The notes under the pieces: generated by a model
The model's input: the letters and a program-made list of their open reading frames with translations, nothing else
The model's database searches: none
Told to the model about the DNA's origin: nothing
Translations under genes and position numbers: made by a program
Source: Methylobacterium sp. 17Sr1-1
GTDB taxonomy: Bacteria; Pseudomonadota; Alphaproteobacteria; Rhizobiales; Beijerinckiaceae
Assembly (NCBI RefSeq): GCF_003173775.1
Contig: NZ_CP029552.1
Span: 6,478,584-6,542,583 of the forward strand
Length of the DNA stretch: 64,000 bases
Reading direction: 5' to 3'
In this document: piece after piece, positions 55,880 to 64,000 of the stretch
Layout of the letters: each line of letters opens with the position of its first letter
Numbering within the stretch: position 1 is the stretch's first letter

Positions 55880-56281
55880 ATGATTGGAATGGTGCTCGTC
55901 ACCCACGGCCTGCTCGCGACGGAATTCAAGGCCGCGCTGGAGCACGTCGTGGGGCCGCAGGATCAGCTCGAGACCATCACCATCGGCCCCGAGGACGACA
56001 TGGAGGTCCGTCGCAAGGACATCATGTCGGCGGTGTGCCGGGTGAATACCGGTGAGGGCGTCGTCGTGCTGACCGACATGTTCGGGGGCACGCCCTCGAA
56101 TCTCGCCCTCTCCTGCATGAACGGCGGCTCGGTCGAGGTGGTCGCCGGCATCAACCTGCCGATGCTGATCAAGCTCGCCAGCGTGCGCGACGAGGAATCC
56201 CTGGGCGAGGCGGTGCTCCACGCCCAGGAGGCGGGGCGCAAGTACATCAACGTCGCCTCGCGGGTGCTCGCCGGCAAGTAG
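55880..56281 (+). CDS. PTS EIIA component, mannose type
   Basis: The 133-residue protein resembles EIIA of the mannose family: MIGMVLVTHGLLATEFKAAL with the phospho-acceptor His9, and VVVLTDMFGGTPSNLAL. There are no EIIB, EIIC or EIID genes, so it forms part of a regulatory phosphotransfer chain and takes no part in sugar transport, as in other alphaproteobacteria. The ATG at 55880 is used, and a GTG at 55874 in the same frame is possible. It lies 88 bp after hprK and 166 bp before the HPr gene. Confidence 0.93.
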   Translation: MIGMVLVTHGLLATEFKAALEHVVGPQDQLETITIGPEDDMEVRRKDIMSAVCRVNTGEGVVVLTDMFGGTPSNLALSCMNGGSVEVVAGINLPMLIKLASVRDEESLGEAVLHAQEAGRKYINVASRVLAGK

Positions 56282-56447
56282 GCCGGGCGAGCGGCTGCGC
56301 CATCGCCCCCGCCTCGATTCCCGCGCCATCCGCTCTAGCTTTCTGCGGGCGTCCGGTTACCGTGACCGGCCGTTTCCCGATGATGCGCGCGAGAGCCGGA
56401 CGACCCTCAGGCAGGTCCGAACCGGGTCCGAGCAGGTGCCCCCCACG

Positions 56448-56777
56448 ATGACGCCCTTTGCCGACACAGACGACGAGGACGGCGAGCTGCCGCCGGTGCC
56501 CGAGGGCGCCAGCGCCCGCGACCTGCCGATCATCAACCGCCGCGGCCTGCACGCCCGGGCCTCCGCCAAGTTCGTGCAGACGGTGGAGAAATTCGGCTCG
56601 GAGGTCACGGTGAGCCGGGGTGGCGAGACGGTGGGCGGGCGCTCGATCATGGGCCTGCTCACCCTCGGGGCGGCGCAGGGCACCAGCATCCGGGTCACGG
56701 CGCTCGGGCCGGACCAGGATTCCTGCATGGAGGCGATCACCGCCCTCCTCGCCAACCGCTTCGGCGAGGACGAGTAG
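56448..56777 (+). CDS. Phosphocarrier protein HPr with N-terminal extension
   Basis: The 109-residue protein has both HPr phosphorylation sites at the canonical spacing of 31: His35 in NRRGLHARASAKFVQ and Ser66 in GGRSIMGLLTLGAAQG. Standard HPr has His at 15, so about 20 acidic residues (FADTDDEDGELPPVPEGASA) are added at the N-terminus. AGCAGG is 11-16 nt before the ATG at 56448. A GTG at 56436 in frame has no ribosome site. HPr receives phosphate from EI (not in the window) and is the target of HprK. Confidence 0.94.
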   Translation: MTPFADTDDEDGELPPVPEGASARDLPIINRRGLHARASAKFVQTVEKFGSEVTVSRGGETVGGRSIMGLLTLGAAQGTSIRVTALGPDQDSCMEAITALLANRFGEDE

Positions 56778-56791
56778 CCTTTACCGCCTGC

Positions 56792-57748
56792 TCAGGCCCG
56801 CAGGCGCATCAGGCGGTGCAGGCCCGTCGGCTTCGGCCGGACGGCGGCCAGCGCCTCCACCGTCACCACGGCCTCGACGCGGGCGGGCGCCTTCATCGGC
56901 ACCGGGCCTTGCGCCAGGCACAGGCCCGCCTGGCGCCAGATCGTGTCGTGCCGCCCGGTCGCGAGGTGCACGGCCGCCGCCACCACCTCCCCGTCCCGCC
57001 GCACCAGATCGACGCAGGCCTGCCGGCGGTGGGCGAAGCGCCGGGTCACCACCCGGAACGCCGTCGCCGCCGCGGGCTCGGCGAGCAGGCTGCCGGTGCC
57101 GCGCCGCGCATCGAGTACCAGGAAATGCTCGACCGCGTCGCGCAGGCGCGCCGGATCGCGTACCCGCTCCAGCGAGGTCCGGCCGGCCGGCAGGGTCAGG
57201 GGGACCGGCTCGGGCGCGGGTGCCTCGGCCTGGTCGGTGATCGCGAGGCGCCGTCCGGTCGCGCCCGCGGCCTCGCCGAGGGCGACCGCCAGCCCTGAAA
57301 CAGGCCGCAGGTCCGGCCAGTGCAGGTCGACGAGGCGCAGCCGCGATCCCCGCAGGTGGTCGAGGGCGGCGCGCAGCACCGCGGCGGCGTGGCCGGCATC
57401 GACCGCCGCCTCGGCGGTGCCGGCGAGCGGCAGGCGCCAGAGCCGGGCGCTTCCGGCGAGGCCCTGGCGCGCCGGCAGCCGCAGCGGCAGCACGCCGCGC
57501 AGGGTCGGGGCGCGCAGGCCGTCCTGCCACACCATCAGCAGGACCAGGGTCTGCCCGTCGGCGAGGTGTTGCGCCATCGTCAGGGTGAAGTCGGGATCGG
57601 CGTAGACGCTCGGCTCGAGCGACCTCGCCATCAGGCTGCGCCACGCCTCGACCTCGGGCTCGCGCAGCGAGGCGGGGTGGCGCAGCTCTGCCCGCAGGCC
57701 CACCGCACCGGTCAGCCCGCCCTCGATCAGCGTCAAGGAAGTGCCCAT
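56792..57748 (-). CDS. BioF2-like/GNAT-fold acetyltransferase-like protein
   Basis: The 318-residue protein has the layout of the CelD/BioF2-like GNAT group: an N-terminal EAWRSLMARSLEPSVYADPD segment, LVLLMVWQDGLRAPTLRGVL with LPLRLPARQGL, then FRVVTRRFAHRRQACVDLVR and AAVHLATGRHDTIWRQAGLC. Such proteins may acylate sugars or amino groups during polysaccharide or lipid assembly, but none has been tested in a close relative that I can name. The ATG at 57748 has GAGG about 9 nt upstream and is preferred to the GTG at 57769. It converges with the HPr gene. Confidence 0.65.
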   Translation of the reverse strand: MGTSLTLIEGGLTGAVGLRAELRHPASLREPEVEAWRSLMARSLEPSVYADPDFTLTMAQHLADGQTLVLLMVWQDGLRAPTLRGVLPLRLPARQGLAGSARLWRLPLAGTAEAAVDAGHAAAVLRAALDHLRGSRLRLVDLHWPDLRPVSGLAVALGEAAGATGRRLAITDQAEAPAPEPVPLTLPAGRTSLERVRDPARLRDAVEHFLVLDARRGTGSLLAEPAAATAFRVVTRRFAHRRQACVDLVRRDGEVVAAAVHLATGRHDTIWRQAGLCLAQGPVPMKAPARVEAVVTVEALAAVRPKPTGLHRLMRLRA

Positions 57749-57866
57749 CGCAGCCTCGTTCCGGGTCACCCGTCCTGAAATGGGACGGCGGCGCGGCCCC
57801 AGCGGCCGCGCCGGACGAGACGGTTCAAGCGCCGTGCCGGCCCGGAGCGGGATCAGCCCCCCGCGA

Positions 57867-58976
57867 TCAGCCGCCCGGAATCGCCAGGGGGTTGCCGGTC
57901 AGCGCCGCGGCGTCCGGCGCGTCGATCGCCGGCCGGCCCAGGAAGGCGTCCCACAGCCGGCGCACGAAGGCGGGGTCGAGGTCGCGCACGATCAAGACCA
58001 GCCGCGAGCGGGTGTCGCCGTCGGGCCAGGCCGGCAGGGTGGCGGGCGTGTGGACGACGTGCTGCACCCCGTGCACCACCACCGGCCGGCCGGGATCGTC
58101 GGCGAGCGCCACCAGCCCCTTCAGGCGCAGGAGCTTGGGGCCGTGGGCCGAGCGCAGCAGGTCGAGGAACATCTCGAAGGCCGCCCGCGGCACCGGCTCG
58201 TCGCTCACCAGGTGGAAGGCCCGGATCGCCGCGTCGTGCCGGTTGACGTCGTGATGGTGGTGGCCGTGATGGTGGTCGTGACCGTGATGGTGGTGGTCGT
58301 GGTGCCTGTCCTCCGCCCCGAGCCAGGCCCGCACGTCGGCGACCTTGCCGTCGAGGTCGAACAATCCGCCGAGCAGCGCGTCCGCCGGCGCGTCCGGTGC
58401 CAGGATCGTGGCCCCCGGGTTGATCCGGGCGAGGCGCGCGCGCAGGGCGTCGGCCTCGTGGCCCGCGAGGTCGGCCTTCGTCACGACCAGCCGGTCCGCC
58501 ACGGCGGCCTGGCGCAGGGCCTCGGGATGCGCGTCGAGGGTGCCGTCGCCGTTGACCGCGTCCACCACCGTGACCACGCCCTGGAGCGCGTACCGCATCG
58601 CCACGTAGGGGTGGTAGAGCAGCGCGTGCAGGATCGGCGCCGGATCGGCGAGGCCGGTGGTTTCGATCACCACCCGGCGGAACGGCTGGATGCGACCGTT
58701 GTCGCGCTTGCGCAGCAGGTCCTCCAGCGTCGCGATCAGGTCGCCCCGCACGGTGCAGCACAGGCAGCCGGCCCCAAGCAGGATCATCCCCTCGTCCACC
58801 GTCTCGATCAGCAGGTGGTCGAGCCCGACCTCGCCGAACTCGTTGACGATCACCACCGTGTCGGCGAGTTCCGGCGCGCGCAGCAGCCGGTTGAGCAAAG
58901 TGGTCTTTCCGGCGCCGAGGAAGCCGGTGAGGATTGTGAGCGGGATCGGGGCCGGGCGGCCGGAGGCGTCGGTCAT
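57867..58976 (-). CDS. CobW/ZNG1-type GTPase metal chaperone
   Basis: The 369-residue protein is a G3E GTPase with P-loop LTGFLGAGKTTLLNRLL (GAGKTT at 21-26), the metal-binding GCLCC motif (CLCC at 71-74) and the ETTGLADPAP switch region. LVVTKADLAG gives nucleotide specificity. A run of His and Asp residues near 232-250 (HHDHHHHGHDHHHGHHHH) is an extra metal-binding loop, and the C-terminal CobW_C domain follows (LLRLKGLVALADDPGRPVVV). It probably hands zinc to a client protein. Its gene is the third of a run after the D,D-carboxypeptidase gene and the orphan gene. Confidence 0.93.
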   Translation of the reverse strand: MTDASGRPAPIPLTILTGFLGAGKTTLLNRLLRAPELADTVVIVNEFGEVGLDHLLIETVDEGMILLGAGCLCCTVRGDLIATLEDLLRKRDNGRIQPFRRVVIETTGLADPAPILHALLYHPYVAMRYALQGVVTVVDAVNGDGTLDAHPEALRQAAVADRLVVTKADLAGHEADALRARLARINPGATILAPDAPADALLGGLFDLDGKVADVRAWLGAEDRHHDHHHHGHDHHHGHHHHDVNRHDAAIRAFHLVSDEPVPRAAFEMFLDLLRSAHGPKLLRLKGLVALADDPGRPVVVHGVQHVVHTPATLPAWPDGDTRSRLVLIVRDLDPAFVRRLWDAFLGRPAIDAPDAAALTGNPLAIPGG

Positions 58977-59029
58977 GGGTGGTCTCGTCGGACTGTGACT
59001 CCGCGAACTGCGCATCCGGCCGCGGAACG

Positions 59030-59812
59030 TCAATCCCGGTCCGCGGTACCGGTGAGCGGCACCCGCTCCAGCACCCCGCCGTCGAGGACCTGGTCGTCGG
59101 TGGCCCAGAGCAGCCAGAGCGCGTCGAGCGTGAGGCGCAGGATCGGCCGGTCCCACCAGCTTTCGATGAGCGCGGCGAGGCTCGCGGCCTCACGCCGATC
59201 GAGGTCGTCCGTCAGCGCGTGCAGGCCGACGACGTAGAGGCCGCTCGGCGGGCGGCCCATGATCCGCTGGATGTCCGCCAGCCGGTCCACCCCGTCGCGG
59301 CACTCGGGATAGACCCGCAGGTAGAGCCGCCCGAGATTGACATTACCCGAGAACAGGCCGCGCAGTTCGACCGTGACCGGACCGAAGCCGGCGAGCGCCG
59401 TCCGCTGCGCCGGCGTGAGCGCCGGCTCCGCCGCCGGACCGACCGCGAGCGAGCCGCACAGGGTGGCATGCAGGCGACCGGCACGGCGCGCGGCGACGTC
59501 CCAGGCGATCTTGTGGGCGAAGGGCGCGACGCGCAGTTCCCTCTCCAGCTCGGCATGGGCCGGGGCGGCGGCGAGGGAGGCCTGCGGCACCGGCAGCACC
59601 AGCGACACGACCCGGGGATGGCGCCCACGCGCGTAGTATCGGCCGACTTTCGCCGGGATCACGGCCGGGTGGTCGGGCGCCACCAGGGGCAGGTGGGCCA
59701 GACGGTAGGCTTCGTCGAGGACGAGCCCTTCGCCCGGTGCGAACCGGGTCCGGCTGCGGCGATAGGCCAGGGCGTCGTCGGAGCAGAAAACCGGTGCCGC
59801 GGTCGCGGCCAC
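59030..59812 (-). CDS. Hypothetical protein, possibly 2H-phosphoesterase-like
   Basis: The 260-residue soluble protein has no signal peptide. An LHATLCGSL segment near 115 resembles the HxT motif of 2H phosphoesterases, but I cannot find the second HxT/S motif, so the assignment is weak. The rest (VTVELRGLFSGNVNLGRLYL, LIESWWDRPILRLTLDALWL) gives no known family. Its start lies 4 nt after the stop of the D,D-carboxypeptidase gene, so the two are surely co-transcribed. The CobW gene follows after 53 bp. Confidence 0.7.
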   Translation of the reverse strand: MAATAAPVFCSDDALAYRRSRTRFAPGEGLVLDEAYRLAHLPLVAPDHPAVIPAKVGRYYARGRHPRVVSLVLPVPQASLAAAPAHAELERELRVAPFAHKIAWDVAARRAGRLHATLCGSLAVGPAAEPALTPAQRTALAGFGPVTVELRGLFSGNVNLGRLYLRVYPECRDGVDRLADIQRIMGRPPSGLYVVGLHALTDDLDRREAASLAALIESWWDRPILRLTLDALWLLWATDDQVLDGGVLERVPLTGTADRD

Positions 59813-59816
59813 GGGC

Positions 59817-61307
59817 TCAGTCGTCCTTCTTGCGGGCCGACTTCACGGTCGGCTTGGCCGCCGGCTTGCCCGTTGCCTTGGCCTCGGGCTTCGTCGCCGG
59901 CTTCGCGTCCTTGGCGGCCGGCTTCGCCGCGGGCTTCGCGGCGCCCTTGTGGGCGGGTTTCGGCTCGGCGATCACCGAGGTGGCCGGGCCGGTCGAGGCG
60001 AAGGCGGAGGCCGCGGCCGGTGCGGCGCCCCTCTGGCGGGCGAGGAGCTTCGGCTGCGGCACGGTGGCGCCGGTCGCCGCGATGCTGCGGCTCGGGGCGG
60101 GCTTGTGCGGCGCGGGCTTCGCCACCTTCACCCGCGGGGTGACCGGCTTGGCCGGCGCCGCCTCGTCGGTCGCCGCGATGGCGCTCTCGGCCGGGTCGCG
60201 GCCGGTCCAGACCAGCACCGGCTGCAACGGGGCCCGGGGCGGCAGGGCGCGATTGCGCAGGGCCGCGCTGTTCATGGTGGCGAAGGCAAGGGCCGAGGAG
60301 GGCTGCGCGCCCACCGCCATCAGCTGGGCATTGGCGTTGTCGGCGTTGCCCCCGGCGGCGGCGCCCGCGGTCACGGCGGAGGAGTCGGAATCCGTCGGCA
60401 TCGGCCGGCGCTTGTCGCAGATGTAGGGCCGCATGTCCGGCGGGCTCGCGATGCTCGACGTCGGCATCTCGTTGAGCGTCTGGCTGCCCCAGCCGAAGGT
60501 CGACTGGCCGAAGCCGTAATCGAACAGGTCGGCGGCCTTCAGGTCGCGCTCGCGGGCGCTCGCCTGGCCCATCACCACCGTGAGGATGCGCCGGCCGTTG
60601 CGGTTGGCGCTCGCCACCACGTTGAAGCCGCCCGAGCAGATGAAGCCGGTCTTCATCCCGTCGACGCCGGCGTAGCGGCCGAGCAGGCCGTTGTGGTTCG
60701 GCATCACCGCGCGGCCGAACTGGATCGCCGAGATCGAGAACAGGTCGCGGTTCTCGGGGAAGTCGCGCAGGAGCGCCCGGCCGAGGACCGCCATGTCGCG
60801 GGCCGAGGTCCATTGCCGCGGGTCGGGCAGGCCGTTGGGGTTGTACCAATGGCTCTCGCGCATGCCGAGGCGCTGCGCGGTCTCGTTCATCCGGTCGGCG
60901 AAGCCCTCGATCGAGCCGCCGAGATTCTCGCCGATCGCCCAGGCGACGTCGTTGGCCGACTTCACCATGATGATCTTGAGGGCGTTGTCGAGGGTGAGCT
61001 GGGTGCCGGGCTTGAAGCCCATCTTGGAGGGCGGCTCGGCCGCGGCGGCCTCCGAGATGGTGAGCAGCTGGTCCATCGAGGCGCGGCCCTGGCGCACCAT
61101 GTCGAGGGCGACGTAGGTCGTCATCAGCTTGGTGATCGAGGCCGGGTACCAGGGATCGGTGGCGCCCTGGCTGAAGATCACCTTGCCGGAGTCGACGTCG
61201 ACGACCAGCATCGGCGCGGTGACCGCCCCCGCCGTTCCGGCGGCCAGGAGAGCGCCGAGGCCGAGGAGGCGTCCGGCGAGGCGCGGCAGCAGGGCAGCTC
61301 TGAACAT
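59817..61307 (-). CDS. D-alanyl-D-alanine carboxypeptidase (S11 family)
   Basis: The 496-residue enzyme trims the last D-Ala of peptidoglycan pentapeptides in the periplasm. A signal peptide (LLGLGALLAAGTAGAVTA) precedes the catalytic domain with Ser57-Ile-Thr-Lys60, the SAN triad at 117-119 (VKSANDVA) and KTG at 219-221 (GMKTGFICSGG). From about 300 the chain becomes Ala/Pro-rich and ends in an extremely Lys-Ala-Pro-rich tail of some 70 residues (AAKPAAKDAKPATKPEAK), perhaps for contact with cell wall or other polyanions. It is the first gene of a run that includes the orphan 59030-59812 and the CobW protein gene. Confidence 0.94.
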   Translation of the reverse strand: MFRAALLPRLAGRLLGLGALLAAGTAGAVTAPMLVVDVDSGKVIFSQGATDPWYPASITKLMTTYVALDMVRQGRASMDQLLTISEAAAAEPPSKMGFKPGTQLTLDNALKIIMVKSANDVAWAIGENLGGSIEGFADRMNETAQRLGMRESHWYNPNGLPDPRQWTSARDMAVLGRALLRDFPENRDLFSISAIQFGRAVMPNHNGLLGRYAGVDGMKTGFICSGGFNVVASANRNGRRILTVVMGQASARERDLKAADLFDYGFGQSTFGWGSQTLNEMPTSSIASPPDMRPYICDKRRPMPTDSDSSAVTAGAAAGGNADNANAQLMAVGAQPSSALAFATMNSAALRNRALPPRAPLQPVLVWTGRDPAESAIAATDEAAPAKPVTPRVKVAKPAPHKPAPSRSIAATGATVPQPKLLARQRGAAPAAASAFASTGPATSVIAEPKPAHKGAAKPAAKPAAKDAKPATKPEAKATGKPAAKPTVKSARKKDD

Positions 61308-61688
61308 TCCGATGGGTTCCCGTCATGCCGGTGCCACCCTGCAGCGCCTCTCGCGACCGTCCGGCCTCGGCTGATGAGGCCGTCCGGTCACGCCGCCCCG
61401 GGCACCGCATGGCGGACCGACCGTGATTGTAGGGCAACGGCACAGCTTTTGACAGCGCCGCGCGACGCCCCCATGAACGCACCATCCGTGGCGGGAGCAT
61501 GGCGGCGCTGCCATCCCGCGCCCGTCCACAAGCCGGTCCACAGCGGCGCGGGGGGCCATGCAATGCGGAGGAGACTTGCGCCCGGTGCCCTTGCCGGCGC
61601 GATCCCCATCTGACACGGCAGGACGACCGCAGACATCGACAGGGAGCACCGCGCGACGCCGACCGGCGCCGCGCGACGACACGACATC
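61308..61688. other. Divergent intergenic region
   Basis: These 381 bp separate the D,D-carboxypeptidase gene and queE, which read in opposite directions, so both promoters should lie here. I cannot identify them with confidence, and no small gene or hairpin stands out. Confidence 0.45.
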
Positions 61689-62321
61689 ATGAGCTACGCC
61701 GTCAAGGAGATCTTCCACACCCTCCAGGGCGAGGGCGCCCAGGCCGGGCGCGCCTCGGTGTTCTGCCGCTTCGCCGGCTGCAACCTGTGGAGCGGGCGCG
61801 AGGCCGACCGGGCGGAGGCCGTCTGCCGCTTCTGCGACACCGATTTCGTCGGCACCGACGGCACCGGGGGCGGCCGCTTTTCCGACGCGGAGGCGCTGGC
61901 CGGGGCGATCGAGCGGAGCTGGAACGGGGCCCGCGGCCGGCGCTACGTGGTGTTCACCGGCGGCGAGCCGCTGTTGCAACTCGACGAGGCGCTTCTCGCG
62001 GCCGTCCATGCCCGGGGCTTCGAGGCGGCGGTGGAGACCAACGGCACCCAGGTGCCGCCGGCGGGGATCGACTGGGTCTGCGTGAGCCCCAAGGCCGGCG
62101 CGCCCCTGCACCTCACCCGCGGCGACGAGCTGAAGCTCGTCTTTCCCCAGGCCGGCCTCGACCCGGACGCCCTCGCCGAACTCGACTTCCGGCACCTCTG
62201 GCTCCAGCCGATGGACGGGCCGGACCGGGTCGCCAACACGCAGGCCGCGGTGGCCCATTGCCTGCGCGACGCCCGCTGGCGCCTGAGCCTGCAGACCCAC
62301 AAGCTGATCGGGATCCCGTGA
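61689..62321 (+). CDS. queE: 7-carboxy-7-deazaguanine synthase
   Basis: The 210-residue radical-SAM enzyme turns carboxy-tetrahydropterin into CDG on the way to queuosine. The cluster cysteines are C31, C46 and C49 (GCNLWSGRE, then VCRFCDTDF), giving a CX14CX2C spacing that differs from the usual radical-SAM CX3CX2C. It is known from one QueE subtype. QGEGAQAGRASVFCRFAGCN and VVFTGGEPLLQLD (SAM site), then VETNGTQ and VCVSPKAG, follow in order. queD comes 114 bp downstream in the same direction. queC is not in the window. Confidence 0.95.
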   Translation: MSYAVKEIFHTLQGEGAQAGRASVFCRFAGCNLWSGREADRAEAVCRFCDTDFVGTDGTGGGRFSDAEALAGAIERSWNGARGRRYVVFTGGEPLLQLDEALLAAVHARGFEAAVETNGTQVPPAGIDWVCVSPKAGAPLHLTRGDELKLVFPQAGLDPDALAELDFRHLWLQPMDGPDRVANTQAAVAHCLRDARWRLSLQTHKLIGIP

Positions 62322-62435
62322 GGCCTTGAAGGCCGCGAGACCTCCCGCGAGACTGCAAGACCCGCACGAGGGTTCGCCCGCCGGACCATCGGTGCTAAGG
62401 GGCGGCCCGACCCCAATCCCCAGAACCATGCACAG

Positions 62436-62792
62436 ATGAAGATCACCCAAGCCTTCACGTTCGAGGCGGCGCACCGGCTGCCGAACGTGCCCCCGACCCA
62501 TCGCTGCCACCGCATGCATGGCCATTCCTACCGGGTGGAGCTGACCCTCGACGGGCCGGTCGACCCGGAGACCGGCTGGGTGGTGGATTTCTTCGACGTC
62601 GAGGCCGCCTTCGGGCCGGTGCTGGAGCGCCTCGACCATTACTGCCTCAACGAGGTGCCGGGACTCGAGAACCCCACCGCCGAGCACATCGCGGTCTGGA
62701 TCTGGGAGAAGACCCGGCCGGCCCTGCCGCTCCTGTTCTCGGTCAAGGTGTTCGAGACGCCGATGTCCTGGGCTGAATATACCGGCGCGTGA
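62436..62792 (+). CDS. queD: 6-carboxy-5,6,7,8-tetrahydropterin synthase
   Basis: The 118-residue protein makes carboxy-tetrahydropterin from dihydroneopterin triphosphate, the step before QueE. Zinc ligands are in TFEAAHRLP and RMHGHSYRVEL, and the catalytic Cys in HRCHRMHGHSY. VVDFFDVEAAFGPVLERLDH, NEVPGLENPTAEHIAVWIWE and VKVFETPMSWAEY complete the family pattern. The length is normal. The end of the gene (EYTGA, stop) is repeated 32 bp downstream, where it forms the start of the next gene. Confidence 0.96.
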   Translation: MKITQAFTFEAAHRLPNVPPTHRCHRMHGHSYRVELTLDGPVDPETGWVVDFFDVEAAFGPVLERLDHYCLNEVPGLENPTAEHIAVWIWEKTRPALPLLFSVKVFETPMSWAEYTGA

Positions 62793-62824
62793 GCGCCGGG
62801 CGGGCGGAATACACCGGCGCGTGA
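62775..62824 (+). repeat. 18-bp direct repeat at the queD/nucleotidyltransferase junction
   Basis: GAATATACCGGCGCGTGA (62775-62792) and GAATACACCGGCGCGTGA (62807-62824) differ at one base and start 32 bp apart. The first is the end of queD. The second contains the GTG start of the following gene. Confidence 0.9.
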
Positions 62825-63501
62825 ACGACACGGAAGCGGAACACCACCGGCGGCTCACGGCGATCGTCCGGGCCGATCCGGACCTGATGCGGCTGCTCGA
62901 CGCCGCCCGCGGCCTCGCCCTGCCGCAATGGCGCCTCGTCGCCGGCTGCCTCTACCAGACGGTCTGGAACGTCCTGACCGGCCGGCCGCGGGGGCACGGC
63001 ATCCGCGACTACGACCTGATCTACTTCGACGACGCCGACCTGTCCTGGGAGGCCGAGGACGCGGTCCTGCGCCGCGCGGCCGCATGCCTTCCCCCCTGCC
63101 CCGGCCCGGTCGAGATCCGCAACCAGGCCCGGGTCCATCTCTGGTTCGAGGGCCGCTTCGGGTCCCCCTACCCGCCCCTGCCGTCGGCCGATGCGGCGCT
63201 CTCCCGCTACGCGGCGATCGTCCACGCGGTCGGGGTGCGGCTGGAGGCGGATGGCGGCCTCTCGATCGCAGCACCCTTCGGCCTCGCCGACCTGTTTAGC
63301 CTGGTGCTGCGCCCCAACCCCGTGCTGGCCAACGCGCCGGCCTACGAAGCCAAGGCCGCGCGGATGCGGGCGCTCTGGCCCGAGCTGACGGTGCTGCCCT
63401 GGCCTGGGGCGGAGGGCGCCCCTGTCAAGTGCGCGGACGACACGGCGGCGGTTTCCACCGGCCTGTCCCCGGCGCCCTCCCCGCTCTCGACAAGCCGTTG
63501 A
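62821..63501 (+). CDS. Nucleotidyltransferase-like family protein
   Basis: The 226-residue protein matches the pattern of the nucleotidyltransferase-like group once called DUF925: WRLVAGCLYQTVWNVLTGRP, GIRDYDLIYFDDADLSWEAE (with the DYD and DD acidic residues), EIRNQARVHLWFEGRFGSPY and GLADLFSLVLRPNP. The biochemical role of the family is not settled. GTG 62821 is the first codon and lies within a short repeat of the queD end. It directly follows queD, perhaps in the same transcript. Confidence 0.85.
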   Translation: MNDTEAEHHRRLTAIVRADPDLMRLLDAARGLALPQWRLVAGCLYQTVWNVLTGRPRGHGIRDYDLIYFDDADLSWEAEDAVLRRAAACLPPCPGPVEIRNQARVHLWFEGRFGSPYPPLPSADAALSRYAAIVHAVGVRLEADGGLSIAAPFGLADLFSLVLRPNPVLANAPAYEAKAARMRALWPELTVLPWPGAEGAPVKCADDTAAVSTGLSPAPSPLSTSR

Positions 63502-64000
63502 ACCCGCTGGCGTCTTTCGCAAGCCTTACGCGCGCTTCAACGAAACGGCCACGATTCCAGGACCTTGCCGCCGGACAGGCTGTGGACCGGGCGTGGGCGG
63601 AAGACCAGCGTAACGATCGCTTTACCCTGCCGCCGATCGTTCCTGTTGCGAAGCTTCCCCCGGAGGCCATACTTTTCCTCATGCCCGCCGCTCGCGCGGG
63701 TCTCGTCCCGCTCTCGATCGACGAACCGGTTCGGTTTCGCGGCGCACCCGCCGCGGAGACGCCGCGACCTGCCGCCAACCCGCGGCGGCGCCTCGCGGAT
63801 TCCGGGCCTGAGGTCCTTAAGAGAAACGAGACCAGTTGTTGATAGACCGGGACGAACCACGGGGAAAACGGCCGGGAGGGAGTTGACTTCCCGGGCCTTC
63901 GACCCGGCCGCCCGGCCCCTCGTCCGGGGCCATGGCGGCAAGCGTATCTGCGTACGGGCCGGGAGCGGGCAGCCGCCACCGGGCCGAGAAGGGACCAGTC
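63502..64000. other. Right-edge region without a supported gene
   Basis: No gene can be supported in the last 499 bp. An 8-bp inverted repeat, AACGATCG (63612-63619) and CGATCGTT (63634-63641), with a 14-bp spacer could be a regulatory site or a weak terminator for the gene to the left. A 53-codon frame from 63681 has no ribosome site or recognisable pattern. Confidence 0.45.

Noticed and set aside
63429..63979. Overlapping frames at the right end on both strands
   Set aside because: No frame has a credible start, domain or composition. A gene crossing the edge cannot be judged from the part visible.

Overview
The window looks like a chromosomal segment of a high-GC alphaproteobacterium of the order Hyphomicrobiales, most likely Methylobacterium or a close relative. 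The reasons are the chvI-chvG-hprK-EIIA-HPr block beside pckA, an XRE regulator-metK-trmB order, a DUF6894-type protein, a group I intron in tRNA-Arg(CCU), an Omp25/OprB-type outer membrane protein, and palindromic repeats of the kind common in this order. The genus is inferred from family resemblance only; no search was run.

Positions 1-8,800 hold a decayed IS4-type transposase, tRNA-Gly(UCC), a lipoprotein M48 protease with a nuclease-like secreted partner, the intron-containing tRNA-Arg, and an accessory stretch of small hypothetical genes. That stretch also has an orphan intrinsic terminator, an MgtC-like protein and the remnant of a diguanylate cyclase. Positions 8,800-17,100 are mainly housekeeping and sensing: regulator-metK-trmB, a leucyl aminopeptidase, a frameshifted ecsC, an AmpG-like permease, and a LOV blue-light histidine kinase translationally coupled to a single-domain response regulator.

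Positions 17,105-19,300 form an accessory island with an AT-rich leader. It encodes a subtilase whose catalytic Asp is replaced by Ala, followed by a free-standing propeptide/I9-like protein. This is the most unusual pair of genes in the window. mutS, maeB, a metallophosphoesterase, a GGDEF-EAL protein, a FAH-family hydrolase, a two-barrel porin and an SGNH acyltransferase fill 19,300-34,300.

Positions 34,300-44,300 carry a PAS-HTH regulator, an acyl-CoA dehydrogenase with an alpha/beta hydrolase, a chemotaxis receptor, a low-GC membrane protein, an NAD(P)HX dehydratase overlapping a histidine phosphatase gene, an acidic orphan protein and a vapBC module. From 44,500 there is a NicAB-like molybdenum hydroxylase with a tri-haem cytochrome fused to its large subunit, then an LhgO-like oxidase. 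After these come pckA with a clear terminator, hugZ, and the ChvI/ChvG-HprK-EIIA-HPr regulatory block that links envelope/acid sensing to carbon state. The window closes with a BioF2/GNAT-like protein, a dacF-orphan-CobW operon and queE-queD-nucleotidyltransferase.

Four different small palindromic elements are present (10.6 and 40.2 kb as one family, 24.7, 34.3 and 43.4 kb). One of them fills the whole space between two convergent genes.
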